Shown here piece after piece: positions 24,680 through 33,344 of a stretch of 64,000 nt of DNA. Both the position numbers and the translations under genes were made by a program. The notes beneath the pieces are model-generated. The model saw only the letters and a program-made list of their open reading frames with translations. It searched no databases and was not told where the DNA came from. Source of the stretch: Betaproteobacteria bacterium (GTDB taxonomy: Bacteria; Bdellovibrionota_B; Oligoflexia; Silvanigrellales; Silvanigrellaceae); NCBI GenBank assembly GCA_016868315.1, contig VGHE01000001.1, forward strand, positions 310,001-374,000. Direction: 5' to 3'. Position 1 is the first letter of the stretch; each line of letters begins with the position of its first letter.

Positions 24680-24756
24680 TGGAGCGGGAAACGGGACTCG
24701 AACCCGCGACCCTCGCCATGGCAAGGCGATGCTCTAGCCAACTGAGCTATTCCCGC
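24680..24756 (-). tRNA. tRNA-Gly(GCC), second identical copy
   Basis: 77-nt tRNA identical to the neighbouring copy, including encoded CCA. It is the promoter-proximal member of the tandem pair. Confidence 0.97.
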
Positions 24757-24770
24757 TCGAAGTTCTCGGG

Positions 24771-24799
24771 TGTTACTTGACCCTGGCCTTGTTTGTCAA
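24771..24799 (-). promoter_or_regulatory. Putative sigma-70 promoter of the tRNA-Gly pair
   Basis: On the minus strand TTGACA (24794-24799) and GTAACA (24771-24776) are separated by 17 bp, placing initiation just before the first tRNA. The -35 box is perfect; the -10 box is weak. Confidence 0.55.
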
Positions 24800-24898
24800 G
24801 TCTGATTCCAGAGTTCATAGTGTTCCACGGAGAGTGGCTTTTTCTTAGGGTTTTGGGCGGCTGCCGGTGGCGGTAAAGAGCTCGGGGTTAGGTTGCAG

Positions 24899-26698
24899 AT
24901 GAGTCATATGGAACAGCGCTGGCGAGTCTTTGGTAGGCGTCTTTTAGGACGCTTCCTGGCGCACTTTCTGAGTTTCATTGCAGTCTGGGCGTTGGTCATT
25001 CTCGCACAGCGCCTCGGAACGTCAGTCTCGACTCTCGAAGCGGCAGGCATGGCGGCAAAATTCTCGATGTTCTGGTCCGATTTGAGCTTAGGTTTCGCTC
25101 CCGGAGCGGCAACTCTGCTGTGTGTGGCAATTGCATGGAGTTTTTTGGGGATCGCCGTTTCAACCCGCGTGTCGGTTTTGCTCGCCTGCATCTCTATCTT
25201 TGTTGCGGCGAGCTATGCGCGATTTCCTCTTCCCGATCAGGCCTCGGGTTGGTTGATGTGGGCAGGCAGCATGACCCCCAGAGGCATGCAGTTGTTCCTG
25301 ATTGTCAGCCTCGGTTTGGCTTCCTCTCTTCTGCTCGTTCGATACATGACTCGCCGCTATGAAGCTCTCTCGAGCGACGATCGTCTTGCCCTCACACCTG
25401 AGGACGAAGATTTCGCATACCGCGATTTGGTTCAGTCGATGCTCAAGTTTCTTTGTGTTTTGGTTTCTCTGGCGGTGTTATGGCGCATCGCTGACATTCG
25501 CCCGGTTCCAGCCGTCGCTGCGGCAGACCCACGCGAGTTGCGTCCGTCGGTGATACTGCTTTCAACCGATAGCTCACATCACGTTGAACAGCTCAACAAA
25601 CGCATGGGTTCACCGCATTTTTCTTCATGGGTGGTGTTTGGTAGTCCTGAACTCAATGCCAAATTCGATGAAATCTTGCAGTGTCGCTATCCTATTCGCT
25701 TGATGGGGCGGGCACCTGTGGGTGCGCGCAATCCACAGCGGGAAATCAACGACTTCCTTGTTCCTGCGGCTCTCAGTTCATCGGGATATTCGGTCAATCT
25801 TCTCCATGCTGTTTCTGCTGGAGAGGCAAGTGATACGCTCAAGATGTTTTCTCGAGCCTATGCGCACGTTCGTTTTTTTCGTCGCTTTGGCCTGCTGCGA
25901 CCATCACGCGTTTTCCATACGCCTGATGTGCAGTTGGCGCAGATGCGTGAGGCGTTCACTGCTGCAGTGGGGCGTGGCGAACCTGTTTTTATAACCTCAT
26001 CGATGACCACCTCTGCTCAAGTGGGTAGCACGGGCAAAGAATCAGCTGAGTTTGAAACTTTTATTGACGTGCTGAAGCAACAGCAGTGGGGCAACAATCT
26101 GATGATTGTGGTTCTCGAACTTCCACCCCGACAAAATCAGAAAGCACAACTCGATCTTTCACTTCAGAGCACGACTGCCCGAGTTTTTTTCTGGATGCCA
26201 CAGCGCCTTTCGGAAGCCAACCTTGCACCCGCAGCGGCCAAACTCATTCGTGGAATCGACTTGGGGGCAACTCTCACCGCACGCTTGCGCCTTTCCGGAG
26301 TCATGCCCTTTTGTGATGGTGGCGCGCTTTTTGATTTGAGTGAGCGACCATCGCTCTTCCCGCGAGATTTGGTTTATCAGGAGTATGATCTGGGCAATGC
26401 TCGGCCGATTTTCCGGCAGCGCGGTTGGCTCAGCTCCGATGGCTACAGGCTGGAAGTGCTTGAGTCGAACGAGGGAGCAGAGGTGCGTACCTATAAGTTT
26501 TCGATGCAAGAGTTTTTTGCGCGAACTAACTGGCAGGCAGTCAGGGAAACGACTTTGAAAGATGAAATTGTATCGCAGGAGCTCAATCGCCAGATGGATG
26601 ACTTTCTCAGGAGCACAGGTGTCGAGATTCTCAGTTTGGGCGAGGGACGCTCTGCGTATTCCGAACCCTTCAGAAGAATTCGTTTGCTTGAGCGGTGA
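24899..26698 (+). CDS. Polytopic membrane protein with degenerate sulfatase/alkaline-phosphatase-like domain
   Basis: 599 aa: about five membrane helices in the first 200 residues (for example FLSFIAVWALVILAQ, MQLFLIVSLGLASSLLLV, LKFLCVLVSLAVLW), then a soluble domain. That domain opens with SVILLSTDSSHHVEQL, which matches the start of sulfatase/LTA-synthase domains (normally D-S-L-R-A-D), and later has MIVVLELPP. The metal and nucleophile residues of true sulfatases are not evident. ATG 24899 is chosen for AGG 6 nt upstream. A related larger protein follows after 19 nt. Role unknown; envelope modification is possible. Confidence 0.55.
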   Translation: MSHMEQRWRVFGRRLLGRFLAHFLSFIAVWALVILAQRLGTSVSTLEAAGMAAKFSMFWSDLSLGFAPGAATLLCVAIAWSFLGIAVSTRVSVLLACISIFVAASYARFPLPDQASGWLMWAGSMTPRGMQLFLIVSLGLASSLLLVRYMTRRYEALSSDDRLALTPEDEDFAYRDLVQSMLKFLCVLVSLAVLWRIADIRPVPAVAAADPRELRPSVILLSTDSSHHVEQLNKRMGSPHFSSWVVFGSPELNAKFDEILQCRYPIRLMGRAPVGARNPQREINDFLVPAALSSSGYSVNLLHAVSAGEASDTLKMFSRAYAHVRFFRRFGLLRPSRVFHTPDVQLAQMREAFTAAVGRGEPVFITSSMTTSAQVGSTGKESAEFETFIDVLKQQQWGNNLMIVVLELPPRQNQKAQLDLSLQSTTARVFFWMPQRLSEANLAPAAAKLIRGIDLGATLTARLRLSGVMPFCDGGALFDLSERPSLFPRDLVYQEYDLGNARPIFRQRGWLSSDGYRLEVLESNEGAEVRTYKFSMQEFFARTNWQAVRETTLKDEIVSQELNRQMDDFLRSTGVEILSLGEGRSAYSEPFRRIRLLER

Positions 26699-26717
26699 GT
26701 TTCGGAAGAGGGACTGA

Positions 26718-29480
26718 GTGCAGAGGAATTTGAGGGAATCTTTGGTCGTGTTTGTGCGTGCCCTGGTCGAGGCACTCAAGCAGTCCATTGGACGTTTGAC
26801 CTTATGGCTCTCGTGTCATGGGGTGGTCTTGCCTTGGAATACGTGGGCTGAAACGTGTGTATCCAATTCAACCCTGGAGCGTTACCGGCGGCGTGCATTG
26901 GTTGCTCACCTGAGAGTGCAGCGCTACCGCATTGCACGTGGGCCTTATTTTTTGCGCTCCCTGCTCGATTCTACCCTGACTTTAGTTCGGTTCATGCAGT
27001 TTCCATCGTTGGTTGCAATTAAGCTTTTTCTAGCACTGCTCATGTGTCTGCTGCCATTTCTCATCTTTTTTGCGATCAGAATTTATTTGCCCGTGGCACA
27101 GCGCATTCCGCAATTGGAAAGCAGCGTTGATTTAGAAGTGATGAATTCGACGGAGGCGGTCGTACCGCGAGTGTTTCGCCAGCTCAATGTCACTCTCATG
27201 CACGCCAATTCGCAAGCGCAGGAAGTAAATGAGGATTCGTTTTTCTCCTTTAAGCAACTCGATGCTCGCAGTGGGGAAGGATTCCTGATTCAAGGCAAGG
27301 GCAGCGCACACGAGGAGTTTCGGCGCGGTTGGCGACTCTCTCAGGCTGAGGAGCTTGTCGTAACAGTTGCTCCGCAACGCGAAGCACGCAATCTGAATTT
27401 ACAATTCAGACCGATTCCTGACAGCGGCAAACCAGCTCAATGTAAATTGCATATCGTGAATGCAAATGGTCAGGTTGTCTTTGCGAGCAGCTTCGACACC
27501 CTCCTAGCTTCGCGTTTTTCTTTGCTCAAAACCCCTCTGGCACGTGGACTTCAAGAAAAGCTCATGCCTGACTTCGCAATGAACCGTGCACGCTTAAGCT
27601 CTGACCCGGTGTCCATTCCCATGAGTGCGGGTGAATCGCAATTGTCGTTCCGAATGGAACGTATCGACAAAGGTGAAGACAACGCGACCTGCTCGGCACT
27701 GTTACACAATTTTGAGTGGAGTGGAGATAAAATCTCGGCTCCTCAAACGGCCGTCCGAAAATCAATGTTGATGCTTCTCTTTCAATCCATGAATGCCGAT
27801 GTTGCTTCAGACTCCAAGCGCATGCCGTGGCTCTCTGGATTTCTGAAATCATCCGCTACAATGCAGTTCAATCAACATCACGCCATTGACGTGCGAAGCG
27901 ATGAGTCGTTTAAGTCGCTGTTGGGTTTTTCGGGCGGACAGGGTATCTCTCCGACTGATGAAAACTACAATTACATCGAGAAACTCAGACGCAAAGGCTA
28001 CCGTATCGTCTTCGTGGGTGATTTCGATTCTCCTGACTCATACTTTACCCGGGTTGTTCCTGATGTTGCTGTGCGAATCGACAATGAAACCTATGATGCA
28101 CGTCTGACACTGTCGCAGGCTATGAATTTACTGGCTCATGAGGCAAATGCTCCGGTTTTTATGCTGGTTCGTTTGCGCGGCATGAGTGCACCTTGGCGGC
28201 CGTTTTTTTCAGATCTGAATCTTAAAGAAGTCTTTTTCGGTGGTGACGCGCGTGGCGTTATGGATGCGCTTGTTTTTGCGCACCTGCGCACACTCGACAG
28301 CGAGCTTGCACGCTTCTTCGGTGACTTTGAACAGAATGGAGTTCTCTCGAAGTTTGATTTTCTTGTGACTGCCGAGCGAGGCTTTGACCTCGGATATAAT
28401 TTGATTTTCTCAGATCCAATCAAGCCAACCTTCAGCTCCGATCTTCTGCTGAATCAAGAGACGCTCCGTGTTCCCTTGGGCATCCGTCTCGCTGACGTTT
28501 CACCTGAGGGTCTGCCATTCCACTTAAAAAATCAAAACACCATGAGTTCGCACAATGACCTGACCCGCACTCTGTGGGAGGGGCTCGGTGTTCTCGACGC
28601 AAAGTATCCCGCTGAGTCGAGGCGATTGTGGGGACGCGGCGACGCGTTGCTTGCGCGCCGGAGCCGGATGATTGCAGAGACTCGGGAAACCGACGTGGTT
28701 GTGCGTATGCTCCCGGTGCGGAGTCGTTTGCAAGAGGGAGTTCTTTTTGCCGATCCCGATTCTGCCGGCGGCTTTTTGAAATACGTTGCGCAGCCCTTAC
28801 CGAGTCGCATCAGTGCGCCCGATGCTTACGGCTGGCCAGAGAAAAATGCTCTTGATTTTCAGGCAGGAGAGCAGTTCCGGCACGTGTCACGGAGGGGTCA
28901 AAAGGAAGAGGTGATCTTCCGGGTCAACAATAAATTTGTGCGCGAGGCGCGACGGATTATTCGTAAAGAGAGAAATTTTCCATTGCGACTCAGGCTGACT
29001 TCGCATGCGACTCAATCCATCGACTTTGTATTCGAGCAGAAAACCACCGGTGATGGGGTTTTCCTTTCTGAGGTGAGCCCCGCGTTAAAGCTCACAACCA
29101 CACAAGTCGATGCACAAACTCTTCTGCATCGACTCACCGGAACTTTCAAAGAGGGTGAATCTTTTGATTTGAAAGGGGGCGGCAATACTTTTCGGGTTGT
29201 TGAGCACCGCGGTGAAGGAATATTGGTCGCCTGCCCCGAAGCGTTTGTATTCTCGCTCCAGGGTTTGAGCTCTGCTCTGGCGCAGAAGACCGTTTGTCTT
29301 CTTGAGAATCCGGAGCGGGAACGTTTGGAGAACCTCAAGAACTCTGGCAAGAAGGCGATCTCATTTTGGCTGGTGGAAGATGAAAACCAAATCTGTAAGC
29401 TCCAAGACGACTACAAAGGTGGTTCGGAAGAGTACTCCGAATGCCTCGAATCGGCGCCTCACGATGAAGGACGCCGCTGA
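26718..29480 (+). CDS. Large membrane-anchored sulfatase-like protein, divergent
   Basis: 920 aa with one strong membrane helix at about residues 95-118 (LFLALLMCLLPFLIFFAI), a beta-rich region, then a sulfatase-like core (LLFQSMNADVASDSKRMPWL, followed by the SDESFKSLLGFSGGQ strand and a GYRIVFVGD strand). The usual catalytic Cys/Ser and metal ligands are not recognisable, so it may be non-enzymatic. The GTG start has GGAAGAGGGA 5 nt upstream. It forms a tandem with the preceding, similarly degenerate protein, and its 3' end overlaps nth by 17 bp. Confidence 0.55.
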   Translation: MQRNLRESLVVFVRALVEALKQSIGRLTLWLSCHGVVLPWNTWAETCVSNSTLERYRRRALVAHLRVQRYRIARGPYFLRSLLDSTLTLVRFMQFPSLVAIKLFLALLMCLLPFLIFFAIRIYLPVAQRIPQLESSVDLEVMNSTEAVVPRVFRQLNVTLMHANSQAQEVNEDSFFSFKQLDARSGEGFLIQGKGSAHEEFRRGWRLSQAEELVVTVAPQREARNLNLQFRPIPDSGKPAQCKLHIVNANGQVVFASSFDTLLASRFSLLKTPLARGLQEKLMPDFAMNRARLSSDPVSIPMSAGESQLSFRMERIDKGEDNATCSALLHNFEWSGDKISAPQTAVRKSMLMLLFQSMNADVASDSKRMPWLSGFLKSSATMQFNQHHAIDVRSDESFKSLLGFSGGQGISPTDENYNYIEKLRRKGYRIVFVGDFDSPDSYFTRVVPDVAVRIDNETYDARLTLSQAMNLLAHEANAPVFMLVRLRGMSAPWRPFFSDLNLKEVFFGGDARGVMDALVFAHLRTLDSELARFFGDFEQNGVLSKFDFLVTAERGFDLGYNLIFSDPIKPTFSSDLLLNQETLRVPLGIRLADVSPEGLPFHLKNQNTMSSHNDLTRTLWEGLGVLDAKYPAESRRLWGRGDALLARRSRMIAETRETDVVVRMLPVRSRLQEGVLFADPDSAGGFLKYVAQPLPSRISAPDAYGWPEKNALDFQAGEQFRHVSRRGQKEEVIFRVNNKFVREARRIIRKERNFPLRLRLTSHATQSIDFVFEQKTTGDGVFLSEVSPALKLTTTQVDAQTLLHRLTGTFKEGESFDLKGGGNTFRVVEHRGEGILVACPEAFVFSLQGLSSALAQKTVCLLENPERERLENLKNSGKKAISFWLVEDENQICKLQDDYKGGSEEYSECLESAPHDEGRR

Positions 29481-30108
29481 GATTTTCAAAAAGCTACATG
29501 AGCTTTGGCCGAATGCGCATTGCGAACTGGAGCACAACAATCCTTTTCAATTGCTCTTGGCTGTGGTTCTAAGTGCGCAAACCACCGATAAGGCTGTGAA
29601 CAAAGCTCTTGCTCCACTATTTGCGCGTAAATCCGATTTTTCTCCGAGCGACTTGGTGGCGATGGGTGAGAAGAAGTTTTTGAGCGTCATTAAGAGTATC
29701 GGGCTCGCACCCACGAAGGCAAAAAACTCGGTTGCTCTCGCGCGGCAATTGTTGCAATTGCATGCGGGTCAGGTGCCTCTCGATCGCAAATCACTGGAAG
29801 ATCTTCCGGGTGTCGGACGCAAAACCGCAAATGTGGTGTTGAACGTGGTTGCAGGACTGCCAACTATGGCTGTCGATACGCACGTAGCTCGTGTTTCAGT
29901 GCGCCTTGGTTTAGCAAGACGCACTGAAAACCGCGTTCAGATTGAAGAAGATCTGTTAAAAGTTGTGCCGCAAGAGTGGGGTGTTCAAGCACACAACCTG
30001 CTTATTTTTCACGGCCGATATCATTGCACAGCGCGTGCACCGAAGTGCACTGCGTGTCCCGTAGCTCATGAGTGCCGGAAGGTCGGTGTTGCAATCGGAA
30101 AGGCTTAA
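29464..30108 (+). CDS. nth: Endonuclease III
   Basis: DNA glycosylase/AP lyase for oxidised pyrimidines, 214 aa. It has the HhH-GPD fold: hairpin LPGVGRKTANVVL with the catalytic Lys, and the catalytic Asp in VDTHVARVSVRLG. The [4Fe-4S] cluster loop is C-x6-C-x2-C-x5-C (CTARAPKCTACPVAHEC). The ATG overlaps the end of the sulfatase-like gene by 17 bp, implying translational coupling, and its stop overlaps convergent ychF by 4 bp. Confidence 0.95.
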   Translation: MKDAAEIFKKLHELWPNAHCELEHNNPFQLLLAVVLSAQTTDKAVNKALAPLFARKSDFSPSDLVAMGEKKFLSVIKSIGLAPTKAKNSVALARQLLQLHAGQVPLDRKSLEDLPGVGRKTANVVLNVVAGLPTMAVDTHVARVSVRLGLARRTENRVQIEEDLLKVVPQEWGVQAHNLLIFHGRYHCTARAPKCTACPVAHECRKVGVAIGKA

Positions 30109-31214
30109 ACGTTGAACAAAAAGTGCATGACGTCGCCGTCTTTGCAGACGTATTCCTTGCCCTCTTTGCGGTACAACCCTGCTTCTTTGACCTTCGCTTC
30201 GCTGCCGAGCTTGAAGAGGTCTTCGCTCGCATAAACTTCTGCGCAGATGAAGCCTTTCTCAAAATCTGTGTGAATCACACCAGCAGCCTGAGGAGCCTTG
30301 GTGTTCTTTGGAATAGTCCAAGCGCGTACTTCTTGAACGCCCGCGGTAAAATACGTCTGCAGGCCAAGGAGTTCATAGCCTGAGCGAATAAGGCGGTTGA
30401 GCCCTGGCTCTGTTTGCCCGAGAGATTCGAGATATTGCTTCGCTTCCTCGGCTTCGAGCTGTCCCAGCTCTTCTTCCAGGCGTGCAGAAACAACCACAAC
30501 ACCCGAGCCTTCTTTCGCCGCAATCGCTTTCACGGTTTGCACATGTTTGTTTGATTCACCCATGTCAGCGAGGTCAGTTTCGGAGACGTTCGCTGCGTAA
30601 AGAACTGGCTTTGACGTGATGAGATGCAGACTCTTGAGGAATTCGAGCTCATCTTCATTGCATGCAGGCAGAAAAGAGCGGGCGGGTTTGAGTTGTTCGA
30701 GATGAGCGCGCAGTCTCGTGCCGACGTCATGGCTGAGGAGAACTTTTTTGTCGTTACTTTTGAGAGATTTTGACAGCCGATCAACGCTTTTACTGACTGT
30801 TTCGAAATCAGCATAAACGAGTTCAGTGTTAATCGTATCAATATCACGTGCAGGGTCGGTGCTGCCGTCAACGTGAATCACATCACCGTCTTCAAAACAG
30901 CGCACAACGTGAACAATCGCATCGACCTGGCGGATATGGCCAAGGAATTGGTTACCGAGACCTTCACCGCGGCTCGCTCCACGCACGAGTCCAGCAATAT
31001 CAACAAATTCAATAAATGTTGGGAGAACTCGCTTACTTTTGATAATCGCGTCGATTTTTTCGAGCCGCTGATCGGGCACCGCAACCCGGCCGACGTTCGG
31101 GTCAATTGTACAGAAGGGATAGTTCGCGGCTTGGGCTCCTGCTTTAGTTACCGCGTTGAAAAGAGTTGACTTTCCCACGTTAGGAAGCCCGACGATACCG
31201 CAATTGAAGCCCAT
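30105..31214 (-). CDS. ychF: Ribosome-binding ATPase YchF (Obg family)
   Basis: TRAFAC-class P-loop protein with ATPase preference, 369 aa. G1 is GLPNVGKST at residues 9-17, G3 is DIAGLVRGASRGEGLGNQF, and the NxxE variant is represented by LYAANVSE. A central coiled-coil insertion and a C-terminal TGS domain (TDFEKGFICAEV) complete the family architecture. YchF is universal and linked to translation and stress. It appears monocistronic. Confidence 0.96.
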   Translation of the reverse strand: MGFNCGIVGLPNVGKSTLFNAVTKAGAQAANYPFCTIDPNVGRVAVPDQRLEKIDAIIKSKRVLPTFIEFVDIAGLVRGASRGEGLGNQFLGHIRQVDAIVHVVRCFEDGDVIHVDGSTDPARDIDTINTELVYADFETVSKSVDRLSKSLKSNDKKVLLSHDVGTRLRAHLEQLKPARSFLPACNEDELEFLKSLHLITSKPVLYAANVSETDLADMGESNKHVQTVKAIAAKEGSGVVVVSARLEEELGQLEAEEAKQYLESLGQTEPGLNRLIRSGYELLGLQTYFTAGVQEVRAWTIPKNTKAPQAAGVIHTDFEKGFICAEVYASEDLFKLGSEAKVKEAGLYRKEGKEYVCKDGDVMHFLFNV

Positions 31215-31431
31215 AAATCCTCCCTGGGGTTTCCCGCTTTATTCGCTGGATTCTCCATAGCTTTGGGTCTGGGCGGTGGCAAGCCCTCTTCTCGACGTTG
31301 ACAGACGCTGAGAGAGTGCTAAAGGAGAGACCTTGACTTCGGGTCCAAAGGTTGTCGGTAAGGTATTTTTGGGCTTGACGTCGGCTTAAATCAAGCTGTT
31401 CCTCTTTGTATTTACCGAGGATGTAGATAGA

Positions 31432-31947
31432 ATGAACACAACTCAGCAGTCGGTTCAGGAAGCGAGCAAAGCAAGGTCTGGTGCAGAGGCGGGAAGCCTC
31501 GAGAACGTTCGTATCGCTCAGAGCGAACGTACGGTCGAAGGTGCTTCGGCAGAGGGGAGCGGTGCGGAAATCGACAGCTCCGTCGGTCTTCTGGAGCAGC
31601 TGAACATGCCACCTTGTCCAGAGCATTTGCGTGCAATGCTCGAGGAAACCAGCCTCGAGCAGTTGGTCTTCTGGAAATTGCAGGCTCTCTTCGAGCGTTT
31701 CGACGACGAAATTCCTGCGAACATTTTGAAGACCGTTCTCTCACACGTTGAGCGTCCTTTGTTCGCTCTCGTGTTGAAGAAGACCCGTGGCAACCAGTCG
31801 AAGGCCGCTGATGTGTTGGGCTGCAACCGCAACACTCTGCACCGCAAACTGAAGGGATTCAGCATCCAGCCACGCGATGTGCGTAAGGTTCTCAAAACCC
31901 GCAATCGTCGTAGCATTGCGGATCTTCTGAACGAACTCGCAGACTGA
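31432..31947 (+). CDS. Fis-family DNA-binding regulator
   Basis: 171 aa: a poorly conserved, acidic Ser/Glu-rich N-terminal 60 residues, a helical middle, and a C-terminal Fis-type HTH (RPLFALVLKKTRGNQSKAAD followed by VLGCNRNTLHRKLKG). There is no NtrC AAA+ domain, so it is a stand-alone nucleoid-type regulator larger than E. coli Fis. dnaB follows 32 nt after its stop, so the two are probably cotranscribed, coupling a growth regulator with replication. Confidence 0.82.
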   Translation: MNTTQQSVQEASKARSGAEAGSLENVRIAQSERTVEGASAEGSGAEIDSSVGLLEQLNMPPCPEHLRAMLEETSLEQLVFWKLQALFERFDDEIPANILKTVLSHVERPLFALVLKKTRGNQSKAADVLGCNRNTLHRKLKGFSIQPRDVRKVLKTRNRRSIADLLNELAD

Positions 31948-31979
31948 TTGACAAACACTTCGTCGATTAGGGCAGATTT

Positions 31980-33344
31980 ATGGCGCAACTTGAGGAAAGA
32001 CGTTCCAAGAGCGCACTAAATCTGCCCTTTTCGCTTGAAGCTGAAGTCGCCGTTATTGGTGCGGTACTCACCAGCCCCAGCTCCGCAGTAGAGCAGACCG
32101 AAAAGCTCATGCCGGAGTATTTTTTCGTTGAGAGCCACAAGGTCATTGTAGAGGCCTGTCGCGACCTCCTGTTCGAGGGTGTTCCGCCCGACCTCGTCAA
32201 CGTTTACGAAAAACTTCGCTTTCATAACCGTCATCTTGCCGTAGGCGATTTCGAAGGCCTGCGTCAGTTTATGGGCTTCGGTGCCAACTCCGAGAATATT
32301 GGATACTGGCTCGATGTTGTTAAACGCTTCTGGGAACTGCGTTTGGTTGTGGAGAAGTGCTCCGACCTTGCCACTCGTGGTCGGCGAGTTGCAGAGGCAA
32401 GCGTGGAGTCTTTCTTGGCTGAGGCTGAGGAAATCTTCATGCAACTTGCCGCGACACGCGGTCACACAGGGCTCACTCCTGCATCGGTTGTCGTGCGCGA
32501 CACCATTCAAGAGCTCAGCAACCTCATGAACAACCCCGGTGGCTTCACCGGTGTCCCCACGGGATTCACAGACCTCGATACCATCACCGCAGGTTTCCAG
32601 CCGAGCGACCTCATTATTCTTGCGGCGCGCCCAGCGATGGGTAAAACATCGTTGGCACTCAATTTTGCCCAGTACGCGGCGATTGCTGCAAAGAAAAATG
32701 TGGCGATTTTCAGTCTTGAAATGAGCAAACATCAGCTCATGCAGCGTATGCTTTCTACGGCAGCGCGCATTGAATCGCATCGCTTTCGTGACGGCAAAAT
32801 GACCGCCGAGGAATTGCACAGGCTTTATCCCGAGGCTGCAAACTTCAACACCGACCGCCTCATGATCGACGACACGCCGAGCATCAGCTTGCTCGATTTG
32901 CGCAGCAGGTGCCGGCAGATGAAGCGCGAAAAAGGCTCTGTCGACATGATTATCATCGACTACCTTCAGCTCATGACGGCCGGTACAAATCTCGGTTCTA
33001 AGTCATCACGCGAGCGGGAGGTCGGCATGATAAGCCAAGGGCTCAAGGCTTTGGCCAAAGAACTGTCGTGTCCGGTCATTGCACTCGCCCAGCTGAACCG
33101 TGGTCTTGAACAGCGTCCGGATAAGCGTCCTCGCTCATCTGATCTGCGTGAGTCCGGCTCAATTGAGCAAGATGCCGACATGGTCATGTTCATTTATCGC
33201 GACGAGTACTACCACAACGATTCGCCTGACAAAGGTATCGCCGAAGTCATCATCGGCAAGAACCGTCATGGTCCGACCGACACTGTGAAGCTGGCCTTCC
33301 AAAGCGAGTTCACAGCGTTTCACAACCTCGCTAAAAGCTATTGA
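31980..33344 (+). CDS. dnaB: Replicative DNA helicase DnaB
   Basis: Hexameric 5'-3' replicative helicase, 454 aa. The N-terminal DnaB domain begins LPFSLEAEVAVIGAVL. The RecA-like C-terminal domain has Walker A ARPAMGKTSLALNFA (about residue 215), Walker B in MIIIDYLQLM, and the DnaB-type motif SRERE followed by LKALAKEL and QLNRGLEQR. The terminal RDEYY and IGKNRHGPT segments are also typical. No intein is present. Its 3' end overlaps the convergent sensor kinase by 14 bp. Confidence 0.97.
   Translation: MAQLEERRSKSALNLPFSLEAEVAVIGAVLTSPSSAVEQTEKLMPEYFFVESHKVIVEACRDLLFEGVPPDLVNVYEKLRFHNRHLAVGDFEGLRQFMGFGANSENIGYWLDVVKRFWELRLVVEKCSDLATRGRRVAEASVESFLAEAEEIFMQLAATRGHTGLTPASVVVRDTIQELSNLMNNPGGFTGVPTGFTDLDTITAGFQPSDLIILAARPAMGKTSLALNFAQYAAIAAKKNVAIFSLEMSKHQLMQRMLSTAARIESHRFRDGKMTAEELHRLYPEAANFNTDRLMIDDTPSISLLDLRSRCRQMKREKGSVDMIIIDYLQLMTAGTNLGSKSSREREVGMISQGLKALAKELSCPVIALAQLNRGLEQRPDKRPRSSDLRESGSIEQDADMVMFIYRDEYYHNDSPDKGIAEVIIGKNRHGPTDTVKLAFQSEFTAFHNLAKSY

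Noticed and set aside
24585-24756. Integration hotspot (att site) at the tRNA-Gly pair
   Set aside because: No integrase, no partial tRNA repeat and no mobile genes are seen beside the tRNAs.
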